Assembly (NCBI GenBank): GCA_021806235.1
Contig: JAJZXU010000016.1
Coordinates: forward strand, 1-64,000
Origin: Thermoplasmata archaeon
GTDB taxonomy: Archaea; Thermoplasmatota; Thermoplasmata; Thermoplasmatales; Thermoplasmataceae
Length of the DNA stretch: 64,000 bases
Direction: 5' to 3'
Both the position numbers and the translations under genes were made by a program. Below the pieces are notes generated by a model. That model was not told the origin of the DNA. It saw nothing but the letters and a program-made list of their open reading frames with translations, and searched no databases. Positions 17,725-29,200 of the stretch are shown here, one piece after another; position 1 is the stretch's first letter; the number at the start of each line of letters is the position of its first letter.

Positions 17725-18024
17725 ATGACAGTACCTTACAGAATAACGATAAGAGTTTCGGAAGACCTTGTTAAAAAACTTCAGGAGATAGTCGATAAAT
17801 ATAACTATAATAGTGTTTCAGAGGCAATAAGATTTGCATTGAATGAATTTATAGCCAAAAATGATCTCAATAATACAAGCAGTGTTGATTTGAAATTGCC
17901 AAGAAAGATCTATAATGAACTTGAAAGTGAAGTAAATACGGGAAATGCAATATCCGTAGATGATCTGATTAGATTTATATTGAAGGAGTATGCAAGAAAC
18001 AAAACAGGGAATAATAAAACCTAA
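17725..18024 (+). CDS. Tandem ribbon-helix-helix regulator
   Basis: A 99-residue protein with two ribbon-helix-helix units. The first is ITIRVSEDLVKKLQEIV...SVSEAIRFALNEFI; the second is VDLKLPRKIYNELESEV...SVDDLIRFILKEYA. CopG/NikR-like RHH pairs bind DNA as dimers, and two in one chain may make a self-contained dimer. A TATA-like ctttatatc lies 25-30 bases upstream. pheT starts 30 bases after its stop, so it may be co-transcribed with, or regulate, the synthetase gene. Confidence 0.75.
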   Translation: MTVPYRITIRVSEDLVKKLQEIVDKYNYNSVSEAIRFALNEFIAKNDLNNTSSVDLKLPRKIYNELESEVNTGNAISVDDLIRFILKEYARNKTGNNKT

Positions 18025-18054
18025 ATTTAAATAAATTGTTGGTATCCTTATCTA

Positions 18055-19668
18055 ATGGTTGTAATAAAAGATAGTAAAAACAATGTAGCGGATAATATAG
18101 GTAATACTTATTATAATAAATTATATGATTACTCAAAAATTATAGGATATTCAGTAGAGGAGGATAATGAATTAAAAATTGAGTTCAATCCAGACAGACC
18201 TGATCTTTTTTCATTCTTTGCATTGAAGGAAAGCATGAAAATCTTTTATGATAATAATTATAGAATAAAGGGTATACTGAACAGCTCCAATATAAAAATA
18301 ATCCCTGACCGGTCTATTTTAAGGGAGAGACCATATTTATTATCATTTACTGCTGAGGGCAAACCTATAGGAAATAACCTTCAGCATATTATAGATTATC
18401 AGGAAAGATTACATGATATAATTGGTAAAAACAGGAAAAAGGTATCGATAGGTATACATGATTTAGATAATATAAAGCCACCGTTTAGATATACCATGGC
18501 TGAGGCAAAAGCTTTAAAATTTACAACATATGACAGTTATACAGGAAATGCATATGATATACTGAATAAACATGAGAAGGGCAGAGAATATAAAGATCTT
18601 ATAAAGTCAGGTAATAAGGTTCCTGTAATATTTGATTCTGAAAACGATGTTATGTCAATGCCACCTGTAATAAATGGAATAAAATCTAAGGTAACTGATA
18701 GTACCTCAAAGTTTTTCTTTGATATAACCGGCACAGATTTTAACGCTGTACGATCAGCATTTTACCTGTTTGCATACGAGATGAGCTATACTGGCTATAA
18801 AATTTCAGTATGTGATTCCGGCAGTAATGAGGATTATAATGTGAGGAACTACGATTTCCGTGAAATATATATAAATGAAAAGGAAATAAAAAGCTTAATG
18901 GGTACAGTTCCTGATGATGTTGTAACACTGCTGAGAAAAATGGGATACCGGTGTGAGATATCGGATTATGGCTACAGGATTAATGTTCCCGGCAATAGGA
19001 TAGATGTAATGGGTCCGGTTGATATAATAGAGGATGTGGCCAAGGCATATGGATATGATAATATTAATGAAAAAAAATTAAAAATATATAACGCAGGAAA
19101 ACCGGATAAAAAAAATGATAATATAAGTGTTATAAGGGATATATTAACATCAGTAAATTATCAGGAAATAAGAACATTTGTACTTACATCAAATGAATTC
19201 TATAACAGATTAAATTATTCAGGAGAGGTATCGCTTGAAAATCCAAAAAGTATGGACTATTCTATGATAAGGGATAGATTATATCCGGGAATGTTAAATT
19301 TTATTAGAATAAATAAAAGGAATGGTCTGCCGGTAAAGATATTTGAAATTGGCGATGTAATAAAATCAGGAAAACAGCATACTGACCTGTGTATAATATA
19401 TAACAATACAAAGGCAGTTTATTCCGATATATACCAGGTTTTAAATTACCTGAATACCAGAAGCATCAATAAAAAAATTACCGTTATGGAGAAAAAACAC
19501 GATGAAATTATAGAGGGCAGGGGTGGAAATATAAATATAGGTGATGATACAGTGGGATTCATAGGTGAAATGAGTCCAGATATATTATCAAACTTTGAAA
19601 TAATGGCTCCCATATCATTCCTTGAAATCAATCTTGATAAATTCCTGTCCTATCTAAATAAAAATTAA
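18055..19668 (+). CDS. pheT: Phenylalanyl-tRNA synthetase beta subunit
   Basis: A 537-residue archaeal/eukaryote-type PheT, without the N-terminal tRNA-binding domain of bacterial forms. EFNPDRPDLFS at about residue 44, the B3/B4 region, and the B5 domain (NVPGNRIDVMGPVDIIEDVAKAYGYDNI at about 319-346) are clear. FEIGDVI near 425 belongs to the core. It charges tRNA-Phe together with PheS, whose gene is not in this window. Its last four bases overlap the convergent regulator gene that follows. Confidence 0.92.
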   Translation: MVVIKDSKNNVADNIGNTYYNKLYDYSKIIGYSVEEDNELKIEFNPDRPDLFSFFALKESMKIFYDNNYRIKGILNSSNIKIIPDRSILRERPYLLSFTAEGKPIGNNLQHIIDYQERLHDIIGKNRKKVSIGIHDLDNIKPPFRYTMAEAKALKFTTYDSYTGNAYDILNKHEKGREYKDLIKSGNKVPVIFDSENDVMSMPPVINGIKSKVTDSTSKFFFDITGTDFNAVRSAFYLFAYEMSYTGYKISVCDSGSNEDYNVRNYDFREIYINEKEIKSLMGTVPDDVVTLLRKMGYRCEISDYGYRINVPGNRIDVMGPVDIIEDVAKAYGYDNINEKKLKIYNAGKPDKKNDNISVIRDILTSVNYQEIRTFVLTSNEFYNRLNYSGEVSLENPKSMDYSMIRDRLYPGMLNFIRINKRNGLPVKIFEIGDVIKSGKQHTDLCIIYNNTKAVYSDIYQVLNYLNTRSINKKITVMEKKHDEIIEGRGGNINIGDDTVGFIGEMSPDILSNFEIMAPISFLEINLDKFLSYLNKN

Positions 19669-20654
19669 TTTTTATAATCAATGTACATATCCTTTAATTT
19701 CTCATCAGATATTATAATACCTAATTTTTTAATATATATTTTCATATCATTTAAATCAAATTTTAATTTAAAATTATAGTTGTGCAGTGATTTTTCAATT
19801 ATACTCTTTTTTATTTTTGTAATTTTGGAGATATATGCCAGAATAGAATTATCAAACTTATTATAGTTTTTATATTTACTTATTAAATCATCTACAAATT
19901 TCTTATTGTCTGCATAATAATATTTATTTGTGGATATAAAGCAGCACGGGTCATCGTCCATCAGGCTTTTATAATCATTTATAATTTTATACCCTTTATC
20001 CTGTATAGAACTCGCATAGGGTTCCCATATGGCTATATATTTTCCGTTATTTTCAAACTCTTTTGATCCATTTAACGGGTTACTGTATGTCCTTATAGTT
20101 ATATCACTGTTTCTCTTAAAAAATTCCCCTGTAAAAAGCATCATTGATGAAACCTCTGAGGTATAGAATATATTATTATCCATATTGTTCTCCATAATAA
20201 AGGATCCTCCAGATGAAACTGGTCCAAGCATCAGTATATTGCTGTTTGTTAATGAGAAAATTATCTGTGAGAATACAGGTGATAATGCAAATTCTAACGC
20301 ATTGTTAACGATTGCATTCATCAAATCTACTGTATTATTATATGGAATAATTTTTATTTTCTTATCATTTATTTCATTTACCAGTGATAAAAATAATGAA
20401 TACTCGCTTGATTTCAGTATGCCAATCCTGATATAATTATCTATTACATCCGGATAATATTCAATTAACCACATTCTCTTTGTTAATTTACCGTTATTTT
20501 TTCTTATTATTGTATTATTCTTTTCCAGAGATGTTAATGTTTCAGAAATATATGACCTTGAAAAGGCATATAATGCCTCTATTTCATACTGTGCCATTCC
20601 GGAGTACTTCCTTTTATTCAATTCCCTTAAAAGAAGCTTCTTTAAATCATTCAT
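19665..20654 (-). CDS. One-component regulator: winged helix plus SsuA/NMT1-like domain
   Basis: A 329-residue fusion. Residues 1-65 look like a MarR-type winged helix (GMAQYEIEALYAFSRSYISETLTSLEKNNTI). From about 75 the chain follows a type 2 periplasmic binding fold without signal peptide: IGILKSSEYSLFLSLVNEI, then ALSPVFSQIIFSL, then IAIWEPYASSIQDKGYKI, as in SsuA/NMT1-type sulfonate or thiamine-precursor binders. It is probably a cytoplasmic ligand sensor. The ligand is unknown, but a sulfonate, nitrate or thiamine precursor would suit. It overlaps pheT tail to tail by four bases. Confidence 0.7.
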   Translation of the reverse strand: MNDLKKLLLRELNKRKYSGMAQYEIEALYAFSRSYISETLTSLEKNNTIIRKNNGKLTKRMWLIEYYPDVIDNYIRIGILKSSEYSLFLSLVNEINDKKIKIIPYNNTVDLMNAIVNNALEFALSPVFSQIIFSLTNSNILMLGPVSSGGSFIMENNMDNNIFYTSEVSSMMLFTGEFFKRNSDITIRTYSNPLNGSKEFENNGKYIAIWEPYASSIQDKGYKIINDYKSLMDDDPCCFISTNKYYYADNKKFVDDLISKYKNYNKFDNSILAYISKITKIKKSIIEKSLHNYNFKLKFDLNDMKIYIKKLGIIISDEKLKDMYIDYKN

Positions 20655-20957
20655 TAAACATAATATGGAACATTATTTTATCTTTTTTTGTTTTTGTTGA
20701 TCGTGTACATAATTTTGTGTATTTATAAAGGGTACCCCCCAGTAAACATTCCACATATCCCATCCTGCATTTAAAGTAACCATTCATCTTCCTGAATATA
20801 TGCTTTGTTTTGAATTCACTGAGGGATGATTTCTCAATTCCGGTCTCTATGGTCTCTCAGAGAAGAGACAACAGCAGTTCTCTGAACGGTTCTGGGGATC
20901 TGATAGGGAGGAGAATTTTTCTATAACCTTGGTTTTGAATATTTCATCATTGTTCGT
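20655..20957. other. Promoter and IS debris, 303 bases
   Basis: The left 45 bases hold the promoter of the leftward regulator gene. From 20699 an IS256-like end begins. Leftward reading through about 20790-20870 gives short stretches of possible transposase tail (SLSEFKTKHIFRKMNGYFKC) running into the IS end without an intact frame. I take the whole as the wreck of an insertion sequence. Confidence 0.45.
20699..20790. repeat. IS256-like terminal sequence (copy 2)
   Basis: Starts gatcgtgtacataattttg and continues tgtatttata. It recurs in the same orientation at 21688, with shared blocks further in (agtaaac and ctgcatttaaagtaa). The shape (gtgtacataattttgtgta) is that of Mutator/IS256 ends. 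Together with the second copy it brackets the protease cassette 20958-21649. Confidence 0.65.
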
Positions 20958-21405
20958 CTATATACTAAGATCTACTATGCCTGAAAACCCACTATATACC
21001 ATCAATACATTTCTTAAAAAATCCCCTCCAATAAGTGCTATCAAGCCTTGTTTAGAAATATCAACACCCATTATTCTAGTGGATTCAAAATTCCATTTCT
21101 GCTGTGGGCTTACCACAATTGCTATTTGTGCTGAGTAAAAGTTTCTTACTGAGGTTCCACTCATACCATGCCCATTAACTGTTCCAGTAGGTTTTATCCC
21201 CAACGTCACTGCAACTTATCGCCGCCCCGGTATCTACCAGCGCCTTTCCTTTAACAGAAGCTGGAATTTGCTGATTATGCTGTTGCAAAAACGCACGTAA
21301 AGTTTTTGATATGGAAATCTCAACATCTATAATTGGCCTATCCTTTGCTAAGATGTCTGGGCCGATCTTTCCAGATGCAGGATAAACCTTACTTAATATT
21401 GGCAT
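20958..21405 (-). pseudogene. Retropepsin-like aspartic protease, frame-broken
   Basis: Two leftward frames make one protein. The N-terminal part (from 21405) has KALVDTGAAISCSD, with the catalytic Asp in the DTGA motif near residue 58. It then runs out of frame. The other frame continues directly with VTLGIKPTGTVNGHGMSGTS and ends with ALIGGDFLRNVLMVYSGFSG, the typical tail of retroviral-type aspartic proteases. The shift lies at about 21195-21210. Joined, the protein would be near 145 residues, a normal single-domain length. It overlaps the small upstream gene by 17 bases. Composition is richer in G+C than the neighbours, which supports transfer. A sequencing error or programmed shift is possible. 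Confidence 0.75.
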
Positions 21406-21649
21406 CTAACAACCCTAATTCTAGTGTCGGTATCCAATACTCTTCGTCTTCTTGAGAAATTCTTACTATGAGAAGCGCTTCATTACCAAACTGCATTACA
21501 CCGACTTGGTAGGCATCAGTATCAGTATCAAAAACACCGATCAATTTACTGCCTTTAATAAGGGCATATCTCCCCTCCTGTTCCTTCAAAAGCTCCGCCT
21601 TAATCTCTGCGAAATAAGCATACTCTTTTGCTAAGACCTGTTCGCTCAT
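21389..21649 (-). CDS. Small partner protein of the retropepsin-like protease (DUF5678-like)
   Basis: 86 residues. The signature EGRYALIKGSKLIGVFDTDTD, followed by a YQVGVMQFGNEALLI block and YWIPTLELGLL, matches small bacterial proteins (DUF5678-like). To my knowledge these are often encoded next to retropepsin-like proteases. Here too the protease follows, with a 17-base overlap. Role unknown; it could be a substrate, inhibitor or adaptor. The pair looks like a mobile two-gene cassette. Confidence 0.65.
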   Translation of the reverse strand: MSEQVLAKEYAYFAEIKAELLKEQEGRYALIKGSKLIGVFDTDTDAYQVGVMQFGNEALLIVRISQEDEEYWIPTLELGLLDANIK

Positions 21650-21687
21650 AATCTCTTATTATAATACTACCTATTAACGTTTGCACG

Positions 21688-21817
21688 ATCGTGTACATAA
21701 TTTTGTGTATTTATAGGGGTGCTCTCAGTAAACAGTTCTCCCGTCCCTGCATTTAAAGTAATAGATTATCCTATTTATAATATGGGGGTTTATATTTACA
21801 CAAAATTATACACACAC
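21688..21817. mobile_element. IS256-like MITE or paired IS ends (about 130 bp)
   Basis: The left edge reads gtgtacataattttgtgta and the right edge, in reverse, gtgtataattttgtgtaaat. They match at about 21 of 25 aligned bases by eye, so they are terminal inverted repeats. The 75 or so bases between them show no gene. This is the layout of a small non-autonomous element. Its left arm is a direct copy of the end at 20699. Confidence 0.6.
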
Positions 21818-21867
21818 ACAACCTTTTGTTACCAAATAGCTTTTATTCTCTATTTTAATATGGTTAC

Positions 21868-23172
21868 ATGAAATATCTAAATTTAAAGGAGGCAGTGATG
21901 CAGTCATTCACCTCTATAGGCCCGATGCTTGATTTTATAGCCCTATTTTCGGTAATTGCGTTATATTCAGGTTCCTTGCTGCCATTTGTTGTCATATTCT
22001 CATTTTTGTTATCGTATTTTACATTATATACAATATATGCACTATCAAAAAAATATATAACAAACGGTGGTTATTACTCCTATGTGGGCAATATTTTAGG
22101 CAAGGATTTTGGCATTTTTGTACTCCTGTTATATGTTATGTATTCAGTACTGACAGTACCAAATATATCAATGTTTATATCAGGATTTTTATACTCAATA
22201 TTCAATTTATTTGGAATTTACAATGCCTATCTGGAATATATTTTTATTATCATCTTTATAGGCATGGTATACCTTGTTGTTTCATCGGGATTAAAGGTTT
22301 CAATCAAATACACTTTAATAGCGGGTTTTCTTGAAATAATGTTCATTCTTATAATGAGTGCAGTTTTTATAATTCACAGGTCACCGGATTTTTCATTTTC
22401 CGGAATAAAATTCGGTTTAAATCCGTTCTTCTTTGGTGTAATATTCGGCATTTTGGCCTTTTCTGGAGGCGGTTCAAGCATATTCTTATCGGAAACTACC
22501 CGGAGTTCACACAACAACACACCGAAATCATTGCTTATATCATTTACAATTTCAGGTATAATAATGAGCATATCTGCATTTGCTTTACTGATTTTTTCAG
22601 GCTACTCCGGTTTATCTAACTATATATCAAATCCATTTTATATAACGGAACTTGCATTCCACAGATTGGGTCTTCCATTCTTAATATTTTTTGCATTCTT
22701 CGGCATAATGAGCGGTTTTAACCTCAGTGTATCATATTTAAATGCATTTATAAATTTAATACCGAGGTTTTACAGTGATTTCAACATAAAAAACATGCCA
22801 GAAAGGAAAAATCTCATAATAATACTATTACTGGCATCAATATTTATATCGGTAATATTAACCTATTTTATAGGGGTTTTTATAGCGTTTGTAATAATAG
22901 CAGGAATAATAAGCTTCCTTTATATAATGATACATATAATTTCCAATATATCATTAATAAAATTATACACTAAAAATAAATTTTTCATCCCTGTTATATC
23001 ATCAATTTTCCTTATTATTGCCTTTACCCTATCATTTACAAGCAATGCAGGTTACTATATTTCCATAAATTATTTTATAATAATATATGTTATAATAGTT
23101 ATTTCCTATGTTCTATATGTAAAAAGAAATAAACTCGGATTTTACGGAAATATAAAATTTGAATATAAATGA
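21868..23172 (+). CDS. Amino acid permease, APC superfamily
   Basis: A 434-residue transporter with about 12 membrane helices. The first helices carry the APC hallmark in worn form: EAVMQSFTSIGPMLDF, then YFTLYTIYALSKKYITNGGYYSYV, where the GGYYSYV turn is typical. AFSGGGSSIFLSETTRSSHNNTPKSLL at about 195-221 is the helix 6 region. Likely proton-coupled uptake of amino acids, useful to a peptide-eating acidophile that also secretes a sedolisin. Substrate unknown. The AglB gene follows after about 70 bases with its own TATA-like box. Confidence 0.85.
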   Translation: MKYLNLKEAVMQSFTSIGPMLDFIALFSVIALYSGSLLPFVVIFSFLLSYFTLYTIYALSKKYITNGGYYSYVGNILGKDFGIFVLLLYVMYSVLTVPNISMFISGFLYSIFNLFGIYNAYLEYIFIIIFIGMVYLVVSSGLKVSIKYTLIAGFLEIMFILIMSAVFIIHRSPDFSFSGIKFGLNPFFFGVIFGILAFSGGGSSIFLSETTRSSHNNTPKSLLISFTISGIIMSISAFALLIFSGYSGLSNYISNPFYITELAFHRLGLPFLIFFAFFGIMSGFNLSVSYLNAFINLIPRFYSDFNIKNMPERKNLIIILLLASIFISVILTYFIGVFIAFVIIAGIISFLYIMIHIISNISLIKLYTKNKFFIPVISSIFLIIAFTLSFTSNAGYYISINYFIIIYVIIVISYVLYVKRNKLGFYGNIKFEYK

Positions 23173-23241
23173 ATTTAAAAATATGCTCTGCTAAACATAG
23201 CGTAAATTTTTATATAAAGATTTCATTATCTATCTCTAATT

Positions 23242-26200
23242 ATGAGTATTACAGATAGCATTAAAGAAAAAATAAACAGATACCCTGAATTCCCAGTAAT
23301 TCTAATACTATTGGCACTATACATGTTTCTTGCCAACTTTTTTGTATGGTCGGAAGCATTTAAAGGCTCATATCTAAACGTTTCAGGAGGTAGTGACCCG
23401 TATTTTAATTATTATATCGTTCAGTATATACTGAGTCACCACAGCCAGTTAATATATACCAATGGTCTGGCATATCCTATAGGTACATCTAATCTAAGGC
23501 CACCATTTTATCAGTGGAGCATAGTATTTGTTTCATATTTACTCTCACCGATATTAGGTTTACATCAGGCATCATACTATGCATTTATGGAATCAGATGC
23601 ATTTTACGGTGCATTATTAATAATGCCTGTATACCTGATAACAAAGGAAATATTCGGCAAAAAGGCAGGAATGTTAGCTGCATTGTTTTATGCAATAATG
23701 CCCGGTAATCTAACATCCGGTATATTATCGGATGGGAGGGCACATACACCTGAGTTAATATTCGCTTTTCTTGCCATATATTTCTTTGAAAAGGCTATAA
23801 TAACATCAAATAAAAGTATTATAATAAAGAAGTTAACGGATTATAGATCATATTATAGCTCAATAATTAACTTCTACAGGGAAAATAAAATATCAACAAT
23901 TTATGCCCTAATGGCAGCAGTATCCTTGGGTGGTCTGATTGTTATATGGCAGGGATTCCCGTATATAGAGGTTATAATATTAATATATGTTGCCGTACAG
24001 TTATTATACAACCTGTTTACCAGAAAACCAACAGGCCATTTAACCTATCTGATAACAATATTTGTAGCATTTTCGTTCCCGTTCGGTTACTATTATTATT
24101 ATGTAACAAAAATGCTTATGCCCTGGTATTATCCACCGCTGGCTATGGGCTTATTAATAATAGGCTTCGGCATATTAATAAATATCATTGCAAGAAAACC
24201 ATGGATAATGACGATACCGGCATTAATTATTGTAAGTACCGTTTCCCTATTCGTATTAAGCAAAACAAGTCCATCAATACTGAGGGAATTAATTACAGGA
24301 GATGGGTACTTTGTTAAATCAAGGTTATATTCAACAATAGCGGAAGCAGCGGCTCCAGTACTTGGATCATATATATCTGGGTTCGGTCCGGGTTTATTCC
24401 TTCTTGGTGTTGCAGGTGTACCGTATATAGTATATAAATTTCTGAAGGTTAAAGGCGAGGCATTATTACTTGTACTGATATTTTCTATATTTTCCGTATT
24501 CATGAGTTTCGAGGCTGCAAGATTTAATGTAACTGCAGCACCCGCATATGCAATACTTGGCGGTGGATTAATAGTTTACTTCGCAGATTTATTGAAAACA
24601 AAAGATGTGAAGAAAAGAGTAAGCCATTCCACAATTAAAAGGTCAATAAAGGGCAATATAAACTGGATCCAGGCGGTATTCGCCATAATAGTCATACTTG
24701 CATTGATTGTACCCTCTGGCATGGGATCTGTATCTGCAGGGGTACCGGAAAACAATGCAGCATATTATAATAATCAGATAAATTCTACATTAGCTCCACT
24801 GCACCTTAACAGTACATCAACATCATCATATTTAGGCAACTACGGTCTATTGCTCGACAATCAAACACAGCCATTATCCCAGTCATTCCAGTGGCTTGCA
24901 ACACAGAATACCAATGAATCCCTATCCCACAGGCCTGCGTATGTAGCGTGGTGGGATTATGGATTCCAGGAACTTCAACAGGGTAAGCACCCAGCAGTGG
25001 CAGATGATTTCCAGCAGGGTTATGCAACCGCAGGTCAGATTCTGTTAGCCCAGAATGAAAGCCAGATAGTAACATTATTTATATCCAGGATATTGCAGAC
25101 TCCCGGTGCCTATTCAAATGGTCATTTCAATACCAGCGTTACACAGGTTATGGATAAATATTTTGGATCAAATGAAACAAATATAATAGAAACCATTTAC
25201 AAAAACCCCTTACATAATAGTTACGACCATCTATTAAACACAAGCGCATACGGAAGCCATCAGGTAAACATAACATCATCAGGAAATGCATACCATGCAC
25301 TGGTAATGGGACAGTTATCATCAAAATATTCCATGGGCACAATAACAAATGCATATTCAGCCCTTGAAAAGGCAACAGGTTCAAAAATCTCATATATACA
25401 GACGGACCACGGATTATTCCCATTTTCCGGTACAAACCCGGGAGTATTTTATGCCCCTGCATATTTAACCGATACAAAATCGTACACCCATGCAGGTGAA
25501 ACAGTTCCAACAAACTACTATGATATATTTGCACAGACAAGTACCGGTATATATCCATTAAATAAAACACCTGCAAGTGCAACCATAACGGGTTACAGAA
25601 TATTATATTCATCGGCATTTTACAATACCACTATATATAGATCAGTAGTTGGTTATACACCCCAGAGTGTTGGGCAAACAACAGGCATACCCGGTATATC
25701 ATATGGTACAACCACTATGACCCCGATGCCGGCATTTAATATGAGCCACTTTGAACTATCATATTACAGTTCATTATATAATCCATACAATCAAACCCAG
25801 ATAAAAAAGAACCCGAGCCTTGAAAAGTATTTCAAATTTGTACCCATACAGACTGCATATAAATATCAGCAGGAGAATAAGGGAACAGAAATATTATTGC
25901 CCTTAAGCTCCCAGGTATTGCAGAGTGAAGACCCCATAATACAGTATTACCCCGGTGCCAATATATCAGGAAGGTTAACATCATCCGATGGAAACCCTAT
26001 ACCAGGCGCACACGTAACACTTACAGACCAGTATGGCATTCCACATCAGGTTGCAACAACAAATTCAACGGGTTATTATCATATTACAGGGTTACCCGGA
26101 AATGATACATTAACGTTCAGCACGGGTAGTGTAGGGGCAATCAACAAGACAGGCCACGTTATAGCCACAAAAAATGTCACAATATCCAATGGTCAGGCAA

Positions 26201-29200
26201 AGAGAGCATCAAACTATAACGTAACGGTAAATGAAATGGTTCAGAAAAATAAGGTATTAGGTCATGTTAAATTATTAAATTTAACATCAAGCAGGACTAT
26301 AGAAAACGGTATTGTTACGTTATATAACAAGACACATAATGCAGTGTATACAATAAAAATAATTAACGGCAATTATTCCATGAAAGATATAGCTCCATAT
26401 ACATATCAGGTAAACGTAACATCAAATAATTTAAATTATACAAATGTGGGTACAGTTACACCGTCTCTTGGTAAAAACACAACAAAAAATATTAATATAA
26501 CCATGGATAATCTCACCGTAAATGTAAACATCAATGGAAAACCGCTGTCAGGTTATTATGTTATTGCGAATAGCACCAATTATAGTGTACACGGAATAAC
26601 AAATTCAAAAGGTGTTGTAAGTTTCGGTGTTATACCGGGCAACTATACCATAAAGGTAAAATCAAACAATACAGAAAATAAGGGTTATGAAGTAGTAACT
26701 GGCTGGGGTTCACCGGTTTCAGCAAATATTCAGCCGGAACTCTCCGCCAGACTTTATGGTAAGGCAACTAACAATGTAACACTGTATTTCAACGGTATCA
26801 GTTCCGACTCATTAAACCTTACGCCAGTTAATGGAATGTATAATACAAGCCTTCCGTATGGAATGTATACGGTATATTCTACCAATGCAAGTGGGAAAGG
26901 CGTATTTATAAGGACAATCAATGTTACAGGCAATACTTCACTGAATATTTCCTATTCAAAGGCCATACCTGTTCACATCAACTCATATATAACAGGTCAT
27001 AAAAATTACACAGGCTTCTATGAAGTATTATCAAACAATATCAGGTTACAGTACAACTTTAGTAATGCAGATAAAAGCCACACAGTATATTTACCTGAAG
27101 GGCAGTATACAATTGCAGGTCTGGGTAAATATATCGGTGCAAGGCTTGCCTCATTTGATTACCTTAATGTAAGTTCTGTAAGATATCTCAACCTGAATTT
27201 AAGTATACCATATAATACAACCGTACTTGCATCATCCAATAACACTATAAATCATAAGGTAATGGAGGGAATAGCTACTGTATACTATCACGGTTTCCCA
27301 TTCTTCTTTGCCCAGTTAAGCAATAGCCAGGCAATAGTAAGTTACCCTGCTGTAAATAAAAGTTATGTTGGTATTCAATCAGTGTTTTACCATGGTAAAA
27401 TGGTAAGGATAACAAATTCAACATCATTATCATATCTGACAGAGAATACATACAGTACTACATTTAACATTTACAACAATTCAAAATTACTGAGTAACTT
27501 TACTGGAACGCTACATCTTACAAGCTTTGATAATACATATAATCTTACTCTTATCAATGGCACTGCAACAGGCAGTATAGCTCCTGGTATATATTACACG
27601 TCATTCAGCAGTAAAGACGCATATATTACACCTGAAATCACAGGCACAACAGTAATAATGAAAAATCGGATAATGGACAAAAACACATACCTTAATTTCT
27701 CATTAACAAACAGTAAGAATTATACAACATACGTATTCAAAAATGGTATAAGATATAATCCGAATCATTTACCTGCCGGCAATTATACAGTGTATTCATA
27801 CAACGGAACAACAGCAAATATTACAACAATGTATATAAATAAAAATACAACATACACACCGGTTTATAAACCAGGTTATTATTTAAACGTAACAAATTCA
27901 CTTAACACATCAACAAACTATATTATACATTACAATGGTTTATCATTGAATTTCACGGGTAAAAATATAAGCATGGTATTACCTGCAGATAAGAGTAATA
28001 TAACCATAACAACCTCAGGTAAATATTCAAACCTAACCGGTGCCTATACATATTACGGGTCAAACACAACAAACCTTACCGGTAATAGAACGGTAAACGT
28101 AACATTGAACACACACATGGTAGAGGATTATATACGTGGTTATGTAACACAGAACGGTTCTCCGGCCAGCTATGCATATGTACATATAATTAGCAATGGA
28201 AAGATAATAAGAACGGTAAGGACAAACAGTAATGGTTATTATAACGTATCATTAAACGCCAGCACATATGGCATATATATAACAAGTGCAGATGATAAAT
28301 ATGCATATATGAATAATATAACATTACAACCATTCACAAACGTTACGGATAATATAACGCTTATAAACGCACATTATGCACATCTTTACGTATACTATAA
28401 CAATAAATCAATAAACAATAATGTTATAATTACAGGTCCGTCTGAATTAATCGTGAACTCATCAATGCAGAAAATATTACTGCCTGAAAACACGTTTAAA
28501 TTTGAATCAAGCAGGGTTAAATACAACAGTACATACAGTATGAACATAACATATAATGATACAGTAACAAAATACATGAACAGTAATAAATACATTAATT
28601 TACACCTCAAAAAGGTTAATGTGTTTAACTATACAGTAACCTCAACACCCATTGATCCTATAGTTGGCCAAACAGTTGAAAAGAAGTTTGTGTTAACAAA
28701 TAATGGTGATATAAATCGCACATTAAATCTTTATTCAGGCAATTCTACATGGAAAATGATATTTAATAAGAACAACTTCCATCTGGCACCCGGTAAAAAC
28801 ACCACCGTATACGTTAATATAACGGTACCCAATGCTCCTGCAGGCAATAACAGTGTACCCATAAAATTAAATAATACCTTAGGAAATAAAACTATAGGCA
28901 ATATAACAGTTAATGTCAGTAAATTATACAATTATACGGTAAATTTCGGTAATACCAGCATGAAGGAATATGCAATAGCCAACGGTACATTAAATATGCT
29001 TCCGGTAACAATTGAAAATACCGGTAATACAAACATAACAGTCAATTTCAATATAACAAATAGCGCATCATTAAGTAAGGTATTCCGTATAGGTACATAT
29101 ACGGTTTACAATGGCAAAAAGGTTAATAATATTACATTAACATACGGCCAGAATGCAACGGTATATGTTTATGCATATGATCTATCATCAGCTAAATTAA

